From assembly GCF_004345605.1 (NCBI RefSeq), contig NZ_SLVY01000005.1, positions 124,001 through 188,000 on the forward strand: a DNA stretch of 64,000 nt. Reading direction: 5' to 3'. The DNA comes from Rhodococcus sp. SMB37 (GTDB taxonomy: Bacteria > Actinomycetota > Actinomycetes > Mycobacteriales > Mycobacteriaceae). Positions 32,285 through 42,834 of the stretch are shown piece after piece (position 1 is the stretch's first letter; each line of letters begins with the position of its first letter). The position numbers were made by a program, and so were the translations under genes. The notes beneath the pieces are model-generated. The model ran no database searches and was not told the origin of the DNA. It saw only the letters and a list, made by a program, of their open reading frames with translations.

Positions 32285-32329
32285 CTCAGTACAGGCAGGC
32301 TCAGTACAGGCAGGCTCAGTACAGGCCTG
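32285..32329. repeat. Three tandem 15-base repeats over the htpX 3' end
   Basis: The unit CTCAGTACAGGCAGG occurs at 32285-32299 and 32300-32314. A third copy (32315-32329, last bases CTG) covers the last codons and stop codon of htpX. The repeat therefore duplicates the coding end (AGLY plus stop) twice into the downstream spacer. Confidence 0.95.
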
Positions 32330-33179
32330 CCATGCGTTCGAGCCGCTCGATCCGATCGGCCATGGGCGGGTGGGTCGAGAACAGCCGACCGACCTTGTCG
32401 CCGGCCCGGAACGGATTCGCGATCATCATGTGCGATTGAGCGGCCAGCTTGGGTTCGGGTGGCAGCGGTGCGGCCTGCGTTCCGCGTTCGAGCTTCCGTA
32501 GCGCCGACGCCAGCGCCAGCGGGTCGCCGGTGAGTTCGGCCCCGGATTGATCGGCCTGATACTCGCGTGAGCGCGACACGGCCAGTTTGACGACCGAGGC
32601 CGCGATAGGGCCGAGCAGTGCGACCAGCAGTAACGCGAGGGGGTTGGCACCACCCCCGCGGCTTCCGCCGAAGGCACTCGCGAAGAACGCGAAGTTCGCC
32701 AGGCCGGATATCACGGCGGCCATCGCACCCGCGACCGACGAGATCAGAATGTCGCGGTTGTACACATGCGACAGTTCGTGACCGAGCACCGCGCGGAGTT
32801 CGCGTTCATCGAGGATCTGCAGGATGCCGGAGGTGCAGCAGACAGCGGCGTGGCGGGGGTTCCGTCCGGTCGCGAACGCGTTGGGCGCGTTGGTCGGGCT
32901 GATGTACAGGCGCGGCATGGGCTGGTGTGCGGTCGTCGCGAGTTCGCGCACGATCCGATAGATCTGCGGCGCCTCCACCTCGGTGATCGGCTGAGCGTGC
33001 ATCGCCCGCAGTGCGAGCTTGTCGCTGTTGAAGTACGCGTAGGCGTTCATACCGACGGCCATGACAACCGAGATCACCAGGATCGTGGTGTTCTGGAACA
33101 ACGCGCCGATGAACACGATCAGCGCGGACATCCCGATCAGCAACGCTGCCGTCTTCAGGCGGTTGGCATTTCCGTGCAC
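32316..33179 (-). CDS. htpX: Membrane zinc metalloprotease HtpX
   Basis: A 287-residue M48 protease. I use the GTG at 33179 ([14 protein letters not shown]), with AGAGG six bases upstream. The result matches mycobacterial HtpX in length (286), whereas the frame to 33269 adds 30 low-complexity residues. Two N-terminal membrane helices are at about 8-45. The zinc motif [11 protein letters not shown] lies near residue 130, and the third ligand Glu in [13 protein letters not shown]. Two more helices flank about 150-195. It degrades misfolded membrane proteins in the cytoplasmic membrane. Its 3' end carries a tandem repeat. Confidence 0.96.
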   Translation of the reverse strand: MHGNANRLKTAALLIGMSALIVFIGALFQNTTILVISVVMAVGMNAYAYFNSDKLALRAMHAQPITEVEAPQIYRIVRELATTAHQPMPRLYISPTNAPNAFATGRNPRHAAVCCTSGILQILDERELRAVLGHELSHVYNRDILISSVAGAMAAVISGLANFAFFASAFGGSRGGGANPLALLLVALLGPIAASVVKLAVSRSREYQADQSGAELTGDPLALASALRKLERGTQAAPLPPEPKLAAQSHMMIANPFRAGDKVGRLFSTHPPMADRIERLERMAGLY

Positions 33180-33299
33180 GTCACGCCTCTTCCCGAACAT
33201 CGCTCGACCGGGGCCAACGCTTCCGCTGCCCGACCCGGCGATATCTGTCCCGTCTACTTGTCCGTTCAACGGACGAGTAGATCCGGAGGTTCCCGGTGT

Positions 33300-34349
33300 C
33301 TACCCGACGCGAGCGACAGTGAAATCGACCAGGCGTCGGAGTGCCTCGTTGGCAGGGCCCTGCGGCAGCGCCTCCAGCTCGGCGTGCGCTTGATCGACGT
33401 AGGTCTGCAGGGTCTTCTTGGCGGCGTCCATGCCCGACGACCGTTTGAGCAGTTCGAGAGCTTCTGCGACCAGCTCCTCGTCTTCGAGAGGACCGACGAG
33501 GAGTTCGCGGAGGCGGTCGGCGTCGGGACCCTCGCCCTTCAACGCGTACAACACCGGCAGGGTGTGGACACCCTCGCGCAGGTCGGTGCCGGGTGTCTTA
33601 CCCGAGTCCGTCGTGTCCGACGCGATGTCGATGATGTCGTCGACGATCTGGAATGCGACCCCCACCGCGTCACCGAGGCGCTCGAGCCGCTCGATCTGGT
33701 CATTCCCGGCACCCGAGAAAGTACCTCCGAACCGGCCCGAAGCGGCGATCAGCGACCCGGTCTTCTCCCACACCACACGCAGGTAGTGCTCGATCGGGTC
33801 CTTCTTCTCGCTCGCGCCGATGGTTTCGCGCATCTGGCCGGTGACCAGCTCGGCGAACGTCTTCGCGATGACCTCCACTGCGGACGGCCCGAGTGTGGAC
33901 GTGAGTCGCGACGCGTGGGCGAACAGGTAGTCGCCGGCGAGGATCGCCACGCTGTTGCCCCAGCGCACGTTCGCGCTGGGTGCTCCGCGGCGCACCGTCG
34001 CCTCGTCCATGACGTCGTCGTGGTAGAGAGTGGCGAGGTGGACGAGCTCCACCACTGTTGCAGCCGTCACGATAGACGGATCGTTCGGCTTGGGCCCCAA
34101 CTGTCCGGTGAGCACGGCGAACAGCGGTCGGAACCGCTTACCTCCGGCCTTCGCGAGGTGCAGTGCCGCCTCGGTGAGGAAGTCCTCACCATCGGACAGT
34201 TCCTCGACCATCAACGTCTCGACCGCGGCCAACCCGTCCCGCACGTTCTCGGCCAGGACCGGGTCGCCGAGTTCCACACCTGCGACCATGGTGTTCGACA
34301 CCATGCCGGCGGCCGGCGCCGTCCCCTCAGTGCTCACAGAAGTACCCAT
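33300..34349 (-). CDS. grcC1: Polyprenyl diphosphate synthase (GrcC1-like)
   Basis: A 349-residue trans-isoprenyl diphosphate synthase. The first Asp-rich motif DDVMD (about 109-113) and the second DDIID (about 236-240) are both intact, along with the GKRFRP and KTGSLIAAS segments. The small hydrophobic residues before the first motif suggest a long-chain product such as the prenyl tail of menaquinone. Chain length cannot be fixed from sequence. It is divergent from menJ, and the surrounding genes make menaquinone, so it most likely supplies the side chain used by MenA. Confidence 0.9.
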   Translation of the reverse strand: MGTSVSTEGTAPAAGMVSNTMVAGVELGDPVLAENVRDGLAAVETLMVEELSDGEDFLTEAALHLAKAGGKRFRPLFAVLTGQLGPKPNDPSIVTAATVVELVHLATLYHDDVMDEATVRRGAPSANVRWGNSVAILAGDYLFAHASRLTSTLGPSAVEVIAKTFAELVTGQMRETIGASEKKDPIEHYLRVVWEKTGSLIAASGRFGGTFSGAGNDQIERLERLGDAVGVAFQIVDDIIDIASDTTDSGKTPGTDLREGVHTLPVLYALKGEGPDADRLRELLVGPLEDEELVAEALELLKRSSGMDAAKKTLQTYVDQAHAELEALPQGPANEALRRLVDFTVARVG

Positions 34350-34445
34350 CCTGTCTGTCGGCTCGGCTCCACGGTAGTGAACCTAGCCGCTCGTTTCGTC
34401 GCCCACCTCGCCGAGGCGCACATCCACGCCTGAGAAGATGGACGC

Positions 34446-35717
34446 GTGGTGGCCGACAATTCCGCGGGAGAACCGCACCGATCCCTGTCCTACATGCCCG
34501 ACAGTACCGACGTGCTCGTCATCGGCGCTGGTCCGGCCGGGTCGTCGGCCGCAACATGGGCGGCACGATCCGGACGCGAGGTGCTTCTCGTCGATGCGGC
34601 CACGTTCCCGCGTGACAAGACATGTGGCGACGGTCTGACCCCGAGGGCGGTCGCCGAGCTCGATCGACTCGGACTGGGCGAGTGGGTGCGCACGCGCACC
34701 GTCAACCGTGGATTGCGCTTGGAGGGGTTCGGTGGCAGCTTCGAACTTCCGTGGCCATCCGGGTCGTTTCCGTCGTCGGGCAGTGCGGTCCCCCGCACCG
34801 AACTCGACGATCGGATCCGGCGTACCGCCGTGGAGTCCGGCGCACAGATGGTGGAGGGCGCGAAAGCGGTCGACGTGGAGCGCGACGGCGATCGAGTGAC
34901 CGCTGTGGTCTTCCGCACGCACGCCGGCCCGCGCACTGTCATCTGCCGGCGTCTCGTCGTTGCCGACGGTGTCCGCTCCCCCCTCGGCAAGGTGCTCGGC
35001 CGGAGCTGGCATCGCGACACCGTCTACGGCGTCGCGGCCCGCGCCTACGCGACCTCGCCCCGCAGCCACGATCCGTGGATCACGTCACACCTCGAACTTC
35101 GGGACGATGCCGGGGTCCTCCAGGCCGGATACGGGTGGGTGTTCCCGCTGGGAACCGGCGAGGTCAACCTCGGCGTAGGAACCCTGGCGACCGCCGCGCG
35201 CCCCGCGAACGGGTCGCTGCGTCCATTGATCGAGCTGTACGCGACGAAGCGCCGCCCCGAATGGGAACTCGGCGACGTGACCCGCGTCGCATCCGCGTTG
35301 CTCCCGATGGGTGGTGCCGTCTCCGGTGTCGCGGGCCGCAACTGGGCACTGATCGGGGATGCCGCGGCCTGCGTGAATCCGCTCAACGGTGAAGGAATCG
35401 ACTACGGGCTCGAGGGCGGCAGGTTGATAGCCGAGGTCCTGGACTGCGACGACCTCACCGATACGTGGCCGGCAATGCTGCGCGAGCACTACGGTCGGTC
35501 GTTCTCCACGGCCCGGCGACTCGCGGGCCTGCTCACCCGACCGAGGTTCCTTCCCTCGACCGGCCCGGTAGGTATGCGCTCACGCGCCTTGATGACGGTC
35601 GCAGTACGCGTGATGGGAAATCTCGTCACCGACGAGGACGACGACCTGGTCGCCCGCGTGTGGCGGACCAGTGGACGCATGTCGATGCGATGGGATCGAC
35701 AGCCGCTCTTCGCCTGA
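34446..35717 (+). CDS. menJ: Menaquinone reductase MenJ (geranylgeranyl-reductase family)
   Basis: A 423-residue FAD-dependent oxidoreductase. The dinucleotide fold VLVIGAGPAGSSAATWAA lies at about 23-40, the motif CGDGLTPRAV after it, and the FAD-contacting GDAAACVNPLNGEGIDYGLEGG near 300-321. It is the counterpart of mycobacterial Rv0561c, which saturates the second isoprene unit to give MK-9(II-H2), and it lies in the same place next to grcC1. The start is probably GTG 34446. An ATG at 34494 nearer the FAD fold is an alternative, and neither has a strong ribosome site. Confidence 0.88.
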   Translation: MVADNSAGEPHRSLSYMPDSTDVLVIGAGPAGSSAATWAARSGREVLLVDAATFPRDKTCGDGLTPRAVAELDRLGLGEWVRTRTVNRGLRLEGFGGSFELPWPSGSFPSSGSAVPRTELDDRIRRTAVESGAQMVEGAKAVDVERDGDRVTAVVFRTHAGPRTVICRRLVVADGVRSPLGKVLGRSWHRDTVYGVAARAYATSPRSHDPWITSHLELRDDAGVLQAGYGWVFPLGTGEVNLGVGTLATAARPANGSLRPLIELYATKRRPEWELGDVTRVASALLPMGGAVSGVAGRNWALIGDAAACVNPLNGEGIDYGLEGGRLIAEVLDCDDLTDTWPAMLREHYGRSFSTARRLAGLLTRPRFLPSTGPVGMRSRALMTVAVRVMGNLVTDEDDDLVARVWRTSGRMSMRWDRQPLFA

Positions 35718-35728
35718 GAGGTCGGCCG

Positions 35729-36427
35729 CTACCTGACCGCGTGATGCAGCACGGTGATGCCACCCGTCAGGTTGCGCCACCGCACGTCGCTCCATCCGGC
35801 AGCCTCGATGCGCTTCGCGAGATCTTCCTGCGCGGGCCACTCGCGGATCGATTCGGCAAGGTAGACGTACGCGTCGGGGTTGCTGCTCACCAACCGGGCC
35901 ACGCCCGGTAGCGCTCGCATGACCACTTGCATGTAGACCGACCGCAACGGCTCGCGCACGGGCGTGGAGAACTCACAGATCACGAGTCGACCACCCGGCT
36001 TCGTCACGCGCGCGATCTCGCGCAGTGCCGCGTCGGTGTCGGCGACGTTGCGCAGACCGAAGGAGATGGTGGCGGCGTCGAACACGGCGTCGGCGAACGG
36101 CAGACACATCGCATCGCCCGCAACCATGGGCACCTTCCGGAACTCACCGGCGTGGAGCATGCCCTTGGAGAAGTCCGTCGCAACGACCCATGCACCGGAT
36201 CGCCCGAGTTCGACCGTCGAGACACCTGTTCCGGCGGCGAGATCGAGCACCCGCTCCCCCGGTTCGAGATCGAGCGCCGCTCGGGTGGCGCGACGCCACT
36301 CGCGGTCCAGCCCGAAAGTCAGCACCGTGTTGGTCAGGTCGTAACGCGCGGCGACCCCGTCGAACATGGACGCGACCTCGCGCGGCTCCTTGTCGAGAAA
36401 TGCGCGCGATCCGTGAGTTTTTGCCAC
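35729..36427 (-). CDS. menG: Demethylmenaquinone methyltransferase
   Basis: About 232 residues from the GTG at 36427 ([10 protein letters not shown]), which gives the family length. A further GTG at 36478 has no ribosome site. It is a class I SAM methyltransferase with motif [16 protein letters not shown] (about 55-69) and the UbiE/MenG signatures [18 protein letters not shown] and [14 protein letters not shown]. It methylates demethylmenaquinone in the last step of menaquinone synthesis. It ends 12 bases after the convergent menJ end, with no obvious terminator between. Confidence 0.94.
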   Translation of the reverse strand: MAKTHGSRAFLDKEPREVASMFDGVAARYDLTNTVLTFGLDREWRRATRAALDLEPGERVLDLAAGTGVSTVELGRSGAWVVATDFSKGMLHAGEFRKVPMVAGDAMCLPFADAVFDAATISFGLRNVADTDAALREIARVTKPGGRLVICEFSTPVREPLRSVYMQVVMRALPGVARLVSSNPDAYVYLAESIREWPAQEDLAKRIEAAGWSDVRWRNLTGGITVLHHAVR

Positions 36428-36481
36428 GGCCGAAACGTTACCTTCCCGCGGAGTGCGCCTTCCCCCGACACCACCCACCCG

Positions 36482-37624
36482 CTACGCGGTGCGAGGAAGC
36501 GTGGAGTGCCCGGATCTTTGCACGTCCTCGTAGTGTTCGAGGAGCTGATCGCAGATCACCGGCCAGGTACGACCGAGCACGCTGCGACGAGCGGCACGGC
36601 CGAACTCCGACCGCAATTGCGCGTTGACGAGTGCACTGAGCGCACCGGGCAGCAGCTCGGCGAACCGATCGGTGGGCAGCCGGTACCCGTTGCGGCAGTG
36701 CGCGACCAGATCCCGGGGGCCGCCCGCGTCGGGCACCACGGCCGGCAGGCCGCTGGCCTGCGCTTCCTGCACCGCCTGGCAGAAAGTCTCGTGCTCGCCC
36801 GGATGGACGAAGACATCGAGGCTCGCATAGGCCCGGGCCAGATCGTCGCCGCCCAGCTGCCCGGTGAACACCGCCTCGGGCATCAGAGCTTCGAGCCGAG
36901 CACGCTCGGGGCCGTCCCCCACCACGACGAGCCGGAATGCACTGCCCTGCGCGACGTCGGCGAGTCGCTCGACGTGCTTCTCCGGCGCAAGGCGACCGAC
37001 GAACCCGAGGATCGGCCGCCCGTCCGGCGACCACTGCGCGCGAAGCGCGTCGTCTCTCTTCGACGGAGCGAACCGATCGACGTCGACACCGCGACCCCAC
37101 CGATGAACGCGAGGGACTCCGTGGGCGACGAGCGCGTCGACTGCCGCCGACGACGGGGCGAGGGTGCGGTCGCATCCGTTGTGGAGTCGCCGCGTCCACC
37201 GCCACGACACGCGCGCCGCGACCCCGAGTCCGTAGCTTTCCGCGAACCCTGCCACGTCGGTCTGATAGATCGCGACCGTCGGCACGAGCAACCTCTTCGC
37301 CGCCGCGAGGCCACCTGCACCGAGGACGAACGGTGACGCGAGGTGAATCACATCGGGGCCGAACGCGCGCAACGTGGTGACCATGTCGAATCCAGGCACC
37401 CCGACCGGCAGCGAACTGATCTTCGGCACTCGCACCGCGGGGACCCGGTGCACAGGGACACCGAGATGCTCGGTGGGGGCGGGAGCGAGACCTGCAACGG
37501 TGTCCGGTGCCACGATGATCGCGTCGTGGCCCCCGCGATCGAGATGCTCGAGCACCCGCAACACCGAGTTGGTCACGCCGTTGACGTTCGGGAGGAAGGA
37601 TTCCGCGACGATGGCTACTCGCAC
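36482..37624 (-). CDS. mgtA: GT4 mannosyltransferase (MgtA/PimB-like)
   Basis: About 380 residues from the GTG at 37624 ([17 protein letters not shown]), a typical GT4 N-terminus. Donor-binding motifs in the C-terminal Rossmann fold are [15 protein letters not shown] and the EX7E element within [19 protein letters not shown]. The neighbourhood and sequence match mycobacterial Rv0557, which adds mannose from GDP-mannose to a glucuronyl-diacylglycerol anchor in lipomannan-like glycolipid synthesis. Acceptor identity here is inference. It lies 54 bases upstream of menG, same direction. Confidence 0.88.
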   Translation of the reverse strand: MRVAIVAESFLPNVNGVTNSVLRVLEHLDRGGHDAIIVAPDTVAGLAPAPTEHLGVPVHRVPAVRVPKISSLPVGVPGFDMVTTLRAFGPDVIHLASPFVLGAGGLAAAKRLLVPTVAIYQTDVAGFAESYGLGVAARVSWRWTRRLHNGCDRTLAPSSAAVDALVAHGVPRVHRWGRGVDVDRFAPSKRDDALRAQWSPDGRPILGFVGRLAPEKHVERLADVAQGSAFRLVVVGDGPERARLEALMPEAVFTGQLGGDDLARAYASLDVFVHPGEHETFCQAVQEAQASGLPAVVPDAGGPRDLVAHCRNGYRLPTDRFAELLPGALSALVNAQLRSEFGRAARRSVLGRTWPVICDQLLEHYEDVQRSGHSTLPRTA

Positions 37625-37737
37625 CACGCCACCATGAACGGCCCACCGGTCGGCGAGGTGCGCAGGAGTTGACGGGCCGACGAATCCGAAACGAACGTTT
37701 CGCACTCGGGAGATCTCGCACTCGGGAAGTTCCGCAC

Positions 37738-38223
37738 TCACGCGAGGGGCGCCGGCTCCGGTTCTGCTCGGGAGAAGCTCCGCAGGTATAGGAGAAGCCC
37801 ACCGGCGATCACCCACGTGGCGACGATCACCGACCCGGCCGGCACGATCGCGATACGCGCATCCCGACCGGTGACCCGCACCAGATCAGGATCGCTGCGC
37901 GCGTACTCGACAGCAATGCGCTGCCCCGTGGTGAGATCCGTGGGATAGAGCACACCGAGTTCGGGGTTGTGCGTCACGCCATCGGGAGTGACGAAACTCA
38001 CTGCCGATCGAAGCGATCCCGCCGACAACACTTCCGCAGTGGCGGTACCCATGTCGGATCGGATCGTGTGATCGTTGCGCCACGCACCGAGCACCAGTAT
38101 CACCGACAGGGCAGAGATACCGATGGCGACGGCAAGAATCACCCGCCGGGCGCGCGCAACGGCCACCGCGGTGCCCCTGCCCGAGCCGTTCCCACCCGCT
38201 GTGCGCCCACCCTCTGTCGTCAC
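37738..38223 (-). CDS. DUF3592-like membrane protein
   Basis: A 161-residue protein from the GTG at 38223, which overlaps the menD stop as GTGA. The frame is open upstream only inside menD. After a Gly/Thr-rich N-terminus (1-24) it has helices at about 26-46 and 125-147. The extracytoplasmic part between them contains [23 protein letters not shown] and a closing [13 protein letters not shown], the pattern of the DUF3592 fold. It is the positional counterpart of Rv0556. Function unknown, possibly linked to the menaquinone operon only by transcription. Confidence 0.8.
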   Translation of the reverse strand: MTTEGGRTAGGNGSGRGTAVAVARARRVILAVAIGISALSVILVLGAWRNDHTIRSDMGTATAEVLSAGSLRSAVSFVTPDGVTHNPELGVLYPTDLTTGQRIAVEYARSDPDLVRVTGRDARIAIVPAGSVIVATWVIAGGLLLYLRSFSRAEPEPAPLA

Positions 38224-39839
38224 AGCTGCGACCGCACCGCCGCGTGAAGTTCGCGCAGCCCTGCACGATCGGTCGTGACCTCGACGACCCGAATACCTCC
38301 GACGGGCGGCGTGACATCGGCGAGTACGAGCGCGAGTCCGTGGAGATCCACACGGCTGTGCGGCACGCGATACGCCGCGCACAACGCCCCCAGGTCCATC
38401 CCGTGCGGGGTGCCGAAAACACGCTCGAAGACGCCTGCGTACTGGGGATCACCCTGCTCGAGCAGTTCGAAGATTCCACCGCCGTCGTCGTTGGCGACAA
38501 CGATCGTCAGGTCGCGTGGGCGAGGTTCCGGTGTACCGACCAGCAGGCCGGAAGCGTCGTGCAGGAAAGTCAGGTCGCCCATCAACGCGATGGTGCGCCC
38601 CTCCTCGTAGGCGAGGGCTGCGCCCACTGCCGTCGACACCGTCCCGTCGATACCCGCGACACCGCGGTTGGACAGCACCTTCACGCCCGGCTTCGGATAG
38701 CTCACGAGAGCTGCATCGCGAACCGGGTTGGAAGCACCGAACAACATCTGGTCGCCCTCGCGCAGCGCATCGGTCACGACCGCCGCAACGTGCAGACCGG
38801 TCGCGTCCGGGTGCGCGTCGAGTTGGGTCCGCACAGCCTTGTCGGTGTCTGCGGACAATTGGCGGCACCGCTCGAGCCACGCCTCGTCGGATGAACCGGA
38901 GATCACCGCACGGGTCCCCGTCGCGAGCACGTTTCCGGAGACATCGGGCCAGCGTGGACCGGTCGTCAGGGCGTACACCGCGACATCGGGGTCGGCGAGC
39001 AGACGCGACACCGGCCGATGCAGGGTCGGCCGGCCCGTGATGATGGCCTGCTTCGGTGCTATCCGGGTGAGCGCCAGGGGGTGGAGCGGGAGGCCGTGCA
39101 ACGGTGCAGTGGGCTCGGCGACAGTAGGCAGGCCGGCGAGTTCGGGCCGGAGCGCCGAGCCGTGCCCGGACACCACGACGGTGTCGGGCGTGATGTCGAT
39201 ATCCACAGGCACATCGAGTGTCGCGTGTACCGTCGCAGTCCAGGCCTGGTCGCCGGGCCTCCCCTCGGGAACAGCGCCTTGCGGACCTGCATCGGGCACC
39301 AGCGGTTCGCGCAGCGGAATGTCGAAGTGCACGGGTCCGGCGTTGCCGGACCGGGTTCCGCGAGCGGCGGCCAGAACGCGGCTCACTGCCGAACGCCACT
39401 GGCTGTTCTGTTCGATCCCCTCCGCCAGGCCGAGGCTGATGGTCGCCCGGACCTGGCTGCCGAACAATCCGAGCTGCTCGATGGTCTGATTCGCGCCTGA
39501 TCCGAGCATCTCGTACGGCCGGTTGGCGGAAAGCACCACGAGCGGGATCCGCGCGTAGTTCGCCTCGAGGACCGCGGGTCCCAGATTCGCCACGGCGGTG
39601 CCGGAAGTCATGACGACAGGCACGGGACGTCCGGACGCGAGCGACAGACCGACTGCGAGGAAACCTGCGGTCCGCTCGTCGATACGCATATGCAGCCGCA
39701 GGCGGCCGGCGTTGTCGGCGGACTGGAGCGCGAAGGCCAGCGGCGCGTTGCGCGAACCGGGGCACAACACGACGTCCCGGACACCGCCCCGAGCGAGTTC
39801 GTCGACGACAGCGGTGGCCTGGGCGGTGGACGGGTTCAC
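38220..39839 (-). CDS. menD: SEPHCHC synthase MenD
   Basis: About 539 residues from the GTG at 39839 ([12 protein letters not shown]). The ThDP enzyme fold is complete: N-terminal Pyr domain with [17 protein letters not shown] and the catalytic Glu-type region [17 protein letters not shown], and C-terminal PP domain with the ThDP motif ending in [13 protein letters not shown]. MenD joins isochorismate and 2-oxoglutarate in the first committed menaquinone step. A further upstream start to 39896 has no ribosome site. Followed by a coupled DUF3592 gene. Confidence 0.96.
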   Translation of the reverse strand: MNPSTAQATAVVDELARGGVRDVVLCPGSRNAPLAFALQSADNAGRLRLHMRIDERTAGFLAVGLSLASGRPVPVVMTSGTAVANLGPAVLEANYARIPLVVLSANRPYEMLGSGANQTIEQLGLFGSQVRATISLGLAEGIEQNSQWRSAVSRVLAAARGTRSGNAGPVHFDIPLREPLVPDAGPQGAVPEGRPGDQAWTATVHATLDVPVDIDITPDTVVVSGHGSALRPELAGLPTVAEPTAPLHGLPLHPLALTRIAPKQAIITGRPTLHRPVSRLLADPDVAVYALTTGPRWPDVSGNVLATGTRAVISGSSDEAWLERCRQLSADTDKAVRTQLDAHPDATGLHVAAVVTDALREGDQMLFGASNPVRDAALVSYPKPGVKVLSNRGVAGIDGTVSTAVGAALAYEEGRTIALMGDLTFLHDASGLLVGTPEPRPRDLTIVVANDDGGGIFELLEQGDPQYAGVFERVFGTPHGMDLGALCAAYRVPHSRVDLHGLALVLADVTPPVGGIRVVEVTTDRAGLRELHAAVRSQL

Positions 39840-39935
39840 GACGACCAGGGTAATGCGGGCCGCGCAGCGACCCGATCGCAACCCGCGCCGGGACACCGGA
39901 GGGACATCCCCACATGCGCAGCCGAGAATGGTGGG

Positions 39936-40526
39936 ATGCGCACCGTCTTCGATCCCTCCGACTTCAGCGCCGGACGGTTCTATCGCCTGCTCACCGCCAC
40001 AATCGTGCCTCGCCCCATCGCATGGGTATCGACGATGTCGGCAGACGGGATCGCGAATGTGGCTCCGTACAGCTTCTTCACTGTGACGAGCACCTCCCCG
40101 CCGGTCGTGCAGTTCACGTCGGTGGGACGGAAGGACAGTCTGCGCAACATCGAGGAGACCGGCGAATTCGTCGTCAACGTCGCGTCAGTGCCCCTGATGG
40201 ACCAGGTGAACGCGTCGTCGGCCCCGTTTGCCCACGACATCGACGAGTTCGCGGCGGTGGGCCTCGAGGCGGAAGCGAGCGAGCGGGTGCGTCCGCCACG
40301 GGTCGCGCAGTCGCCGGCGTCGATCGAATGCACGCTGCATCGGGTGATCGAGGTGGGCGATTCGTTCGTCGTCATGGGCGATGTGGTCACGGTGACCGTC
40401 CGCCCCGAAGTTCTCGCCGACGACGATGCCCCCGATTTCGCACTGCTCGCGCCCGCGAGCCGGCTCGGGCGGATCGAGTGGGGCCTCACGCCGGCCGTCC
40501 GGAACATCGCCCGCCCGACAACCTGA
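39936..40526 (+). CDS. Flavin reductase-like FMN-binding protein
   Basis: A 196-residue protein of the split-barrel flavin reductase family. The sequence [20 protein letters not shown] (about 14-33) and [18 protein letters not shown] (43-60) form the FMN-binding core of DIM6/NTAB-type proteins. Such proteins bind FMN and may act as flavin reductases or as stand-alone oxidoreductases. The partner is not evident here. ATG start at 39936, facing away from menD. No other member of a two-component monooxygenase is nearby. Confidence 0.88.
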   Translation: MRTVFDPSDFSAGRFYRLLTATIVPRPIAWVSTMSADGIANVAPYSFFTVTSTSPPVVQFTSVGRKDSLRNIEETGEFVVNVASVPLMDQVNASSAPFAHDIDEFAAVGLEAEASERVRPPRVAQSPASIECTLHRVIEVGDSFVVMGDVVTVTVRPEVLADDDAPDFALLAPASRLGRIEWGLTPAVRNIARPTT

Positions 40527-40605
40527 CAGACCCGCTTCCCCCCGGAACACGACGATGCCGCCGCGGTCGAATCCCACGGCGGCACCGTCGACGAAAGGCC
40601 CAGGC

Positions 40606-41052
40606 CTATGCGGCGTGCTTCTGGATGAGGTCACCCAGACGCGGCAGAGCCTCGACGACGTGCTTCTGCGCCGAACCGCGGAGCGACTCGTAGACCTTCT
40701 TGACGGCGGCCTTGTCGGTTCCCGCGATCTTGTCGTCGGTCACGCCCAGCAGCGCGTTGGCGACCTCGTCACCGCGCGCGGTGAGGTACTCGGCGAACGA
40801 GCCATTACCGGCGAAGTCCGCCCAGAACGGCTGGAGCCGCTCGACGAAGTCGGGCAGGAGTCCTTCGACGGCACCCGGCACGATCGACGGGCCGACCTTC
40901 TTCACCGCGGCGTATCCACCCTTGAGTGCGAGGCCCGACGCACCCTTCTTGTCCGACACCTCAGCGTCGATGAGCGCGAGGACGTCGCTCTGAACCGCCG
41001 GGAGTTTATCGGCGCCGAGCAGGGCATCACCGAGAGCTGCAACCACTTCCAT
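40606..41052 (-). CDS. Conserved actinobacterial hypothetical protein
   Basis: A 148-residue soluble, mostly helical protein without signal peptide or membrane segment. It has repeated Ala/Val/Leu/Lys segments such as LALKGGYAAVKKVGPSIVPGAVEGLLP (about 40-66). From memory it resembles an actinobacterial family listed as DUF6918, whose role is unknown. It ends 79 bases from the convergent flavin reductase gene and lies upstream of menC with its own ATG and a 77-base gap. I cannot give a function. Confidence 0.65.
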   Translation of the reverse strand: MEVVAALGDALLGADKLPAVQSDVLALIDAEVSDKKGASGLALKGGYAAVKKVGPSIVPGAVEGLLPDFVERLQPFWADFAGNGSFAEYLTARGDEVANALLGVTDDKIAGTDKAAVKKVYESLRGSAQKHVVEALPRLGDLIQKHAA

Positions 41053-41129
41053 GCCTCCGTTTTGTGAAGAATGTGACTGTTGGGACGCCCGAACGATATA
41101 CGACGACGCACACCGCGCCTATTTCGCAG

Positions 41130-42137
41130 TCACCCGAGCAGCGCGTGGCATCGGCGCACGCGATCGAGCCACCATCGTTCCCGCTCCGCGTCGACCCGCA
41201 CAGCATCGATTCCGGACCGACTCGGCGCAACCCTACCGACGGTCAATGTGCCGTTCGACATACTGCGGGGGGTCGCCACATCCGCCGTGAAGAAGCCGCC
41301 GGTACCGAGCCCGCACGCGAACGGAAGATCCGGTAGCGCGGCAGCCGCCGCGAGTCCGGCCCCCATCCCTACCGCCGAGTCGAGGGCGCTCGACACTACG
41401 ACCGGGACGTCGAGATCGGCGAGCTCGCCGGCCAGTGTCAGCAGTCGGCGGATGCCCCCGAGCGGAGCAACCTTGACGATCGCGACGTCCGCACCACCTG
41501 CCCGAACCACACGCATCGGATCACCTGCTCGCCTGATGCTCTCGTCGGCCGCGATCCGGATGCCGCCCGGAACGTCGTCCTGCAGTCTGCGACGGACTTC
41601 GACGAGTTCGGGCACGGTCGCGCAGGGCTGTTCGGCGTATTCGAGGGGAGCCTCGGCAGCCAGCGCGGTCAGAGCCGTCACCGCGTCGTCGATGCTCCAC
41701 CCGCCGTTCGCGTCGACCCGCACGTGAGGCACCAGTGCGTGCACGGCGCGGACCCGCGCGACGTCCTGAGCGAGGTCCTGACCGCGTTCGGCGACCTTCA
41801 CCTTGGCCGTATGCGCACCGGGAAATCTCGCCAGCACGCCGGGCACCTGATCGGGATCGACCGCAGGCACCGTGGCGTTGACGGGAACGTCCGAACGCAG
41901 GGGCGCGGGGTCGTCGAGCCATGCCGATTCGAGCGCAGAGCGCAGCCATTCGGCAGCCTCGGCGTCGTCATATTCGGGGAACGGTCCGAATTCGCCCCAT
42001 CCGGCCGGGCCCTCGACGAGCACGACCTCCCGCTCGGTGATGCCCCGGAACCGCACCCTCATCGGGAGCGAGACGACCACCGCGGTGGCCAGCACATCGT
42101 CGAGTGGCGGGATCGCCTCGAGCCCGTACGAGGTCAC
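41130..42137 (-). CDS. menC: o-Succinylbenzoate synthase
   Basis: A 335-residue enolase-superfamily enzyme. The catalytic Lys pair lies in HTAKVKVAERG (about 108-118) and the metal ligands in RVDANGGW, IAADESI and the second Lys in VAIVKVAPLGG. It dehydrates SHCHC to o-succinylbenzoate in the menaquinone pathway. Starts with GTG that overlaps the thioesterase stop (GTGA), so the two are coupled. C-terminus is typical. Length is close to the mycobacterial MenC (326). Confidence 0.95.
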   Translation of the reverse strand: MTSYGLEAIPPLDDVLATAVVVSLPMRVRFRGITEREVVLVEGPAGWGEFGPFPEYDDAEAAEWLRSALESAWLDDPAPLRSDVPVNATVPAVDPDQVPGVLARFPGAHTAKVKVAERGQDLAQDVARVRAVHALVPHVRVDANGGWSIDDAVTALTALAAEAPLEYAEQPCATVPELVEVRRRLQDDVPGGIRIAADESIRRAGDPMRVVRAGGADVAIVKVAPLGGIRRLLTLAGELADLDVPVVVSSALDSAVGMGAGLAAAAALPDLPFACGLGTGGFFTADVATPRSMSNGTLTVGRVAPSRSGIDAVRVDAERERWWLDRVRRCHALLG

Positions 42138-42772
42138 GGCTGTCCCGGAAGCAATTCGATCATCAACGCCTCGGAGTCGGCGAGCACCGTACCGTCCAGG
42201 TCACGCAGCTCGGCGCTGCAGAACGCCTTTCGCCCGTCGACGCTGTCCACGCGACCCTCGACGACGAGTTCGTCCCACAACGGCGTGATCTTGCGGTAGT
42301 TGACGTGCAGATATCCGGTGCGGGCGATGGGTCGTCCGGACGCGTGGATGACCATCCCGAACAGGTCGTCGAACAGCAACGGAATGGTGCCGCCGTGCAC
42401 AGCGCCGTTACCCCCGAGGTGATAGCGGCGGAAGTGGCCTCGTTCGCGCACACCGTCGGCGTCGAACTTCTCTATCGTCCACGGCGGGAGCAGCAGGCTG
42501 CCACGTCCGGGGATGTCGACATTGAATCCGGCCGGCGACTTGCCTTCCCCGACCTGGTAGGGCTCGAGCAGCTCCCCGAGAGCCTCTGCCTGCGCAATGG
42601 CCTGGTCGACGACGTCATCGGGTGCATGCGTGGAGACCGCCAGATCCTGCAGCCTGCGAAACGCTTCGACGAAGCGGCCGAAATTCGGTCCCGCCTTCAC
42701 GGGCTCGTACACCGGGAACCCGCCGTGATGCTCGTGCGCGTCGTCGCCGCCTCGGCTGTTCTGCTCGCTCAT
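42134..42772 (-). CDS. Hotdog-fold thioesterase near the men genes
   Basis: A 212-residue PaaI-like hotdog thioesterase. The family hallmark GGNGAVHGGTIPLLFDDLFG (about 119-138), with an HGG active-site turn, is present, followed by TGYLHVNYRKITPLWDELV. Residues 1-60 are an N-terminal helical extension. Coupled to menC by a GTGA overlap and divergent from menB. A DHNA-CoA thioesterase is needed between MenB and MenA in the pathway, and this protein is a reasonable candidate from its position, but the sequence alone does not show substrate. Confidence 0.8.
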   Translation of the reverse strand: MSEQNSRGGDDAHEHHGGFPVYEPVKAGPNFGRFVEAFRRLQDLAVSTHAPDDVVDQAIAQAEALGELLEPYQVGEGKSPAGFNVDIPGRGSLLLPPWTIEKFDADGVRERGHFRRYHLGGNGAVHGGTIPLLFDDLFGMVIHASGRPIARTGYLHVNYRKITPLWDELVVEGRVDSVDGRKAFCSAELRDLDGTVLADSEALMIELLPGQP

Positions 42773-42834
42773 GATCCTGCACGTTATCCGGCCGACGCGC
42801 GCGCGGTGGCCCGACCCGGCCTTAAGGTGGCGAC

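Noticed and set aside
36438-37802. 454-residue minus frame overlapping the mannosyltransferase gene
   Set aside because: Arg/Gly-rich out-of-frame translation of the real GT4 gene.
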